From assembly GCA_026770585.1 (NCBI GenBank), contig MU647630.1, positions 42,721 through 53,266 of the forward strand: a stretch of 10,546 nucleotides of DNA, written 5' to 3'. Every line of letters starts with the position of its first letter. Position 1 is the first letter of the stretch. The notes beneath the pieces were generated by a model. It searched no databases and was not told where the DNA came from. It saw only the letters and a program-made list of their open reading frames with translations. Positions 10,533-10,546 of the stretch are shown here, in pieces. Made by a program: the position numbers and the translations under genes. Origin of the DNA: Baffinella frigidus. Taxonomy: Eukaryota > Cryptophyceae > Cryptomonadales > Baffinellaceae.

Positions 10533-10546
10533 CCCCTGTACAGGGG
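10533..10546. mobile_element. Palindromic junction of two TA-CAGGGG element ends
   Basis: CCCCTGTACAGGGG is a perfect 14-bp palindrome. It is exactly the right tip of one element (CCCCTG), a shared TA, and the left tip of another (CAGGGG). The window ends here, so only the tips are visible. Confidence 0.5.

Overview
The window looks like nuclear DNA of a eukaryotic microbe, most likely an alga or related protist. It has no bacterial operons or Shine-Dalgarno sites. Coding pieces are short and in phase with GT/GC...AG introns, start codons sit in good Kozak contexts, and the intergenic and intronic DNA is full of telomere-like 7-mers (TTTAGGG/CCCTAAA and variants), short inverted-repeat elements, homopolymer runs and GA/CT microsatellites. 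One dispersed inverted repeat reads YRGTSLIRN on one strand and MSEVPLY on the other. I associate that motif, from memory only, with spurious proteins of cryptophyte or similar algal genomes; the species is not established.

Left half (1-5022, minus strand): a multi-exon gene for a coiled-coil protein starts at 5022 and runs leftwards. Exon 1 (4952-5022), exon 2 (4373-4455), exon 3 (3287-3354), exon 4 (2125-2208) and three alternative downstream modules (631-720, 360-453, 53-118) are joined by phase-compatible splice sites. Degenerate duplicates of exons 3 and 4 lie between them. The introns carry telomere-like arrays, with the C-rich strand almost always on the transcript strand and often ending directly at the 3' splice site, plus at least three fold-back elements and two families of miniature inverted-repeat elements.

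Centre (5023-5498): a 161-bp divergent intergenic region with a 14-bp perfect inverted repeat separates the coiled-coil gene from a plus-strand ankyrin-like ORF (5184-5498) that contains an internal 138-bp duplication.

5499-8900: no convincing gene. This stretch holds microsatellites, miniature elements, a 244-bp element with 31-bp perfect terminal inverted repeats, and diverged direct repeats.

Right end (8997 to beyond about 10095, plus strand): a second ankyrin gene. Exon 1 (8997-9345), exon 2 (9699-9838) and exon 3 (from 9987) join in phase. Intron 1 consists largely of CCCCAAA/CCCTAAA repeats and contains a second copy of the start of exon 2 with its own acceptor. Further broken copies of the exon 3 end are interleaved with telomere-like repeats up to the window edge.

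The common theme is genes whose short exons have been duplicated together with their splice boundaries, inside introns built from telomere-like repeats. No experimental or database evidence was available; all gene models are inferred from reading frame, splice signals and repeat comparison.
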